Below, piece by piece: positions 5,065 to 6,712 of a stretch of DNA of 6,712 bases. The notes beneath the pieces were generated by a model, which was not told the DNA's origin, did not search any database, and saw nothing but the letters and a program-made list of their open reading frames with translations. The DNA comes from Abditibacteriales bacterium (GTDB taxonomy: Bacteria; Armatimonadota; Abditibacteriia; Abditibacteriales; JANWYM01). The stretch spans positions 1 to 6,712 of the forward strand of contig JANWYM010000232.1 in the NCBI GenBank assembly GCA_025055355.1, written 5' to 3'. A program made the position numbers and the translations under genes. Position 1 is the first letter of the stretch; each line of letters opens with the position of its first letter.

Positions 5065-5361
5065 ATGTCCGTCGAAGACCCGGACCTGCAGATCGCCTTA
5101 GACCAAGCCCTGGAGGGCGAACCCAGGGCGGAGGAGTTGGGGGTTCTGCGCGAGGCGTTGGCGCAGCGGCTGCAGACGTTAGAGCGGTTGCGCGACGCCG
5201 AAGAAGACCCCCACGCCCGCCAAGAGTGGGAGCGACAAATCAAGCGAGTGCGCGAGCAGATGACAACACTACACGAGGAACAGATAATCACACAGTTCGT
5301 GGAGGATTCGGTGAAGTTCATCGTGCGCCATCATAAGATGATGAAGGAGTTAGGGCTTTGA
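5065..5361 (+). CDS. Small coiled-coil protein of unknown function
   Basis: A 98-residue acidic, highly charged cytoplasmic protein that I do not recognise. Residues about 20-75 read as one long amphipathic helix or coiled coil (EELGVLREALAQRLQTLERL ... EWERQIKRVREQMTTLHEEQ). The last part (IITQFVEDSVKFIVRHHKMMKEL, about 74-96) is a more hydrophobic, basic helix that could mediate oligomerisation or partner binding. No signal peptide, membrane segment or cysteine is present. The start is ATG 5065, with GAGG (5052-5055) 9 nt upstream; an in-frame GTG at 5062 with 6-nt spacing is an equally workable start, and TTG 5044 is unlikely. It follows the anti-sigma gene on the same strand by 70 nt and may belong to the same operon. 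Coding status is supported by the ribosome site, strand, and helix-like composition. Confidence 0.75.
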   Translation: MSVEDPDLQIALDQALEGEPRAEELGVLREALAQRLQTLERLRDAEEDPHARQEWERQIKRVREQMTTLHEEQIITQFVEDSVKFIVRHHKMMKELGL

Positions 5362-5493
5362 GAGGGGAAGGGGAGGGAACTTGCCTGACTTTTCTACGTC
5401 CATAAGGGCGAGTGTTCTCTGATGAAACAAGTCTCGCTGAGCACAACGAAGGGCAGGAAGGGGTGCCCCGGCAGCGGTTGCTTGCTGATGCTG

Positions 5494-5523
5494 GCAGGCG
5501 TCTTGACCGTTCTGGACGCCTGC
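5494..5523. repeat. Perfect 9-bp inverted repeat
   Basis: GCAGGCGTC (5494-5502) pairs with GACGCCTGC (5515-5523) around a 12-base loop. No T tract follows on either strand, so termination is not indicated. It lies in the gene-free spacer, 130 bases after the coiled-coil gene. Confidence 0.6.
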
Positions 5524-5703
5524 GGAGGCGGCGGAAAGGGGTGGAACGCTTGGGGTTCTGATACGGCAGATGGGAGGGAGAGCGTAGAACTTTCCCTGCC
5601 GCGAGCGGTGGGGCGGATGCCGATTGCCGCTGCGAAGCCACCACGCCCTCGCTTTCGCCCTGCCGTCTTGTCCATCCCCTACCGCTCCGCGCTGAGACTG
5701 ATA

Positions 5704-5742
5704 ACATGTCCCCGCCTCGGCACATGTCGCATGGAATATACT
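5704..5742 (+). promoter_or_regulatory. Paired ACATGT sites upstream of a TATACT box: possible htpX control region
   Basis: Two identical palindromic hexamers, ACATGT, lie exactly 18 bp apart (5704-5709 and 5722-5727), followed 9 bases later by TATACT (5737-5742), a good -10 box. At the 17-bp position the -35 region reads GCCTCG, which does not resemble TTGACA, so a promoter here would need an activator or another sigma factor. Transcription from it would give htpX a leader of roughly 110 nt. This is a weak call based on spacing and symmetry only. Confidence 0.25.
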
Positions 5743-5848
5743 TTCTTTAACGGCGTCGGAACGGCTCTGCTGCTTTAATGTCGCCTTTTTAGCTCATGCC
5801 GAGCCGTATCGTGCTGGGTGTCGTCATTTCTCTTAAAACTCGTGAAAT

Positions 5849-5856
5849 AAGGAGGT
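5849..5856 (+). promoter_or_regulatory. Strong ribosome binding site of htpX
   Basis: AAGGAGGT ends 5 nt before the ATG at 5862. It is a near-complete match to the anti-Shine-Dalgarno sequence and fixes the htpX start. It is much stronger than the sites before the sigma and anti-sigma genes. Confidence 0.9.
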
Positions 5857-5861
5857 TCACC

Positions 5862-6712
5862 ATGAATACCCTGAAAACAACCATTCTGTTAGCCGCCTTG
5901 ACGGCGCTGCTGGTGGTTATCGGGAAAGCCCTCGGTGGCACGCAAGGCATGGTCATCGCGTTCGGGTTCGCGCTGCTCATGAACGCGGCGACCTACTGGT
6001 TCAGCGATCGCATCGTGTTGATGATGCACGGCGCACGGGAGATTGATTTCAACGAAGCGCCCGACCTTCACCGCATGGTGGAGCAACTCGCAGCGCAGGC
6101 GAACATCCCCAAGCCGAAGATTTACCTGATTCCCGACGAGGGCTTGAACGCCTTCGCCACCGGACGCGACCCGCAGCACGGCGTCGTCGCTTACACAGAG
6201 GGCATCTTGCGCTCTCTGGACATGAAGGAGTTGGCGGGCGTGACCGCTCACGAACTGGCGCACATCAAGCACCGCGACATTCTCATCAGCACCATCGCAG
6301 CGGTCATCGCGGGGGCGATTTCCATGTTGGGCAACATGGCGCAGTGGGCGGCGATGTTCGGCGGCTTGGGGCGACATGACGATGGGGAAGAAGGCGGGAC
6401 GCATCCCGTCGTGCTGCTGTTCTGGGCGATTGTCGCGCCGATTGCAGCCGTCATCATCCAACTGGCGATTTCGCGCGCTCGTGAATACGCCGCTGACGAG
6501 GGCGGGGCGCGCATCTGCGGCAACCCGCTGTGGCTCGCCAGCGCGCTGCGCCGGTTGGAGCAGGCAGCGCACGTCGTCCCGACCCACACCCAGCCTGCCA
6601 CTGCGCACCTGTTCATCGTCAATCCGCTGCGCGGCGGAGGGATTTTCTCCCTGTTCAGCACGCACCCGCCCGTGGCGGAGCGTATCGCGCGCTTGGAGGC
6701 GATGGCAGGGCG
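5862..6712 (+). CDS. htpX: Membrane zinc metalloprotease HtpX (M48B), C-terminal end just outside the window
   Basis: HtpX is an integral-membrane zinc endopeptidase that degrades damaged or misassembled membrane proteins. Two N-terminal membrane helices are visible (about residues 5-22 and 29-47). They are followed by the conserved stretch around NAFATGR (96-102) and the catalytic HELAH (H130, E131, H134). A third zinc ligand, E208, lies in AREYAADE (206-213). Between them lie two more hydrophobic segments (about 140-160 and 182-204). The tail FSTHPPVAERIARLEAMAG (265-283) is the usual HtpX ending, and with 283 codons present the stop should lie just beyond the window. The start is secured by AAGGAGGT at 5849. 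It follows a 500-base spacer, so it is probably transcribed separately from the sigma operon, although envelope stress links both in known bacteria. Confidence 0.96.
   Translation, partial: MNTLKTTILLAALTALLVVIGKALGGTQGMVIAFGFALLMNAATYWFSDRIVLMMHGAREIDFNEAPDLHRMVEQLAAQANIPKPKIYLIPDEGLNAFATGRDPQHGVVAYTEGILRSLDMKELAGVTAHELAHIKHRDILISTIAAVIAGAISMLGNMAQWAAMFGGLGRHDDGEEGGTHPVVLLFWAIVAPIAAVIIQLAISRAREYAADEGGARICGNPLWLASALRRLEQAAHVVPTHTQPATAHLFIVNPLRGGGIFSLFSTHPPVAERIARLEAMAG

Larger units (their letters stand above)
5362..5861. other. Gene-free spacer with palindromes, upstream of htpX
   Basis: About 500 bases without a gene I can support. An open frame on the plus strand (5422-5778) begins with a lipoprotein-like stretch (GVLTVLDAC), but it has no good ribosome site, ends in low-information Pro/Arg-rich text and is overlapped by equally long antisense frames. 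The stretch holds a 9-bp inverted repeat (5494-5523), a pair of ACATGT sites (5704-5727), a -10-like TATACT (5737-5742) and, nearer htpX, ACGGCTC (5761-5767) pairing with GAGCCGT (5801-5807) around a 33-base loop. It may be a decayed gene or a repeat element. Confidence 0.5.

Noticed and set aside
4545..5321. A 258-codon minus-strand open frame over the anti-sigma and coiled-coil genes
   Set aside because: Ser/Arg-rich shadow of two well-supported plus-strand genes, and it crosses the repeat-bearing spacer.
5422..5778. A 118-codon plus-strand frame with a lipoprotein-like start
   Set aside because: The hydrophobic part is short, the lipobox has Asp at -2, no good ribosome site precedes it, and the rest is Pro/Arg-rich; kept only as a remark on the spacer.
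5889..6665. A 258-codon minus-strand open frame opposite htpX
   Set aside because: Arg/Gln/Asp-rich antisense shadow of a protein with clear HELAH and EYAAD motifs.

Overview
The window comes from a bacterial chromosome with moderately high GC. It has a cell envelope with a Tat system and a PEP-CTERM protein, which favours a Gram-negative-type (diderm) bacterium. The SMC head sequence, PEP-CTERM protein, ECF sigma/ZAS anti-sigma pair and repeat-rich intergenic spacers would fit a deep-branching lineage such as Armatimonadota, but that assignment is an impression from memory and not demonstrated. No tRNA, rRNA or CRISPR array was seen.

Layout. Positions 1-1370 (minus strand) hold the N-terminal 456 codons of the chromosome-condensation ATPase Smc, running off the left edge. 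Upstream of it on the same strand is tatA (1812-1615), with a near-perfect sigma70 promoter (TTGACA, 17 bp, TATACT). Between tatA and smc lie an imperfect hairpin and a 128-bp MITE-like element. The element's right-hand TTA target duplication forms the tatA stop codon. Positions 1930-2357 hold no convincing gene but several palindromic, probably dispersed, repeats.

From 2427 onward everything is on the plus strand. The order is a PEP-CTERM surface protein (2427-3461), an ECF sigma factor (3483-4079), a membrane anti-sigma factor of the ZAS type (4152-4994), a 98-residue coiled-coil protein of unknown function (5065-5361), a 500-base gap, and the membrane metalloprotease HtpX (from 5862, running off the right edge). 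The PEP-CTERM gene is preceded, only 18 nt before its start codon, by a textbook intrinsic terminator. No plus-strand gene precedes it, so it looks like an attenuator.

How the genes may work together. The sigma/anti-sigma pair is a one-step signalling module across the membrane: the anti-sigma's outer domain senses something and releases the sigma factor. The surface protein directly upstream, and HtpX (membrane quality control) downstream, make an envelope-maintenance regulon plausible, though that is inference. A recurring structural theme is that tatA, the sigma gene and the anti-sigma gene each have (or, for tatA, had before the MITE insertion) a palindromic element built on repeats of about 8 bp, starting exactly at the stop codon.
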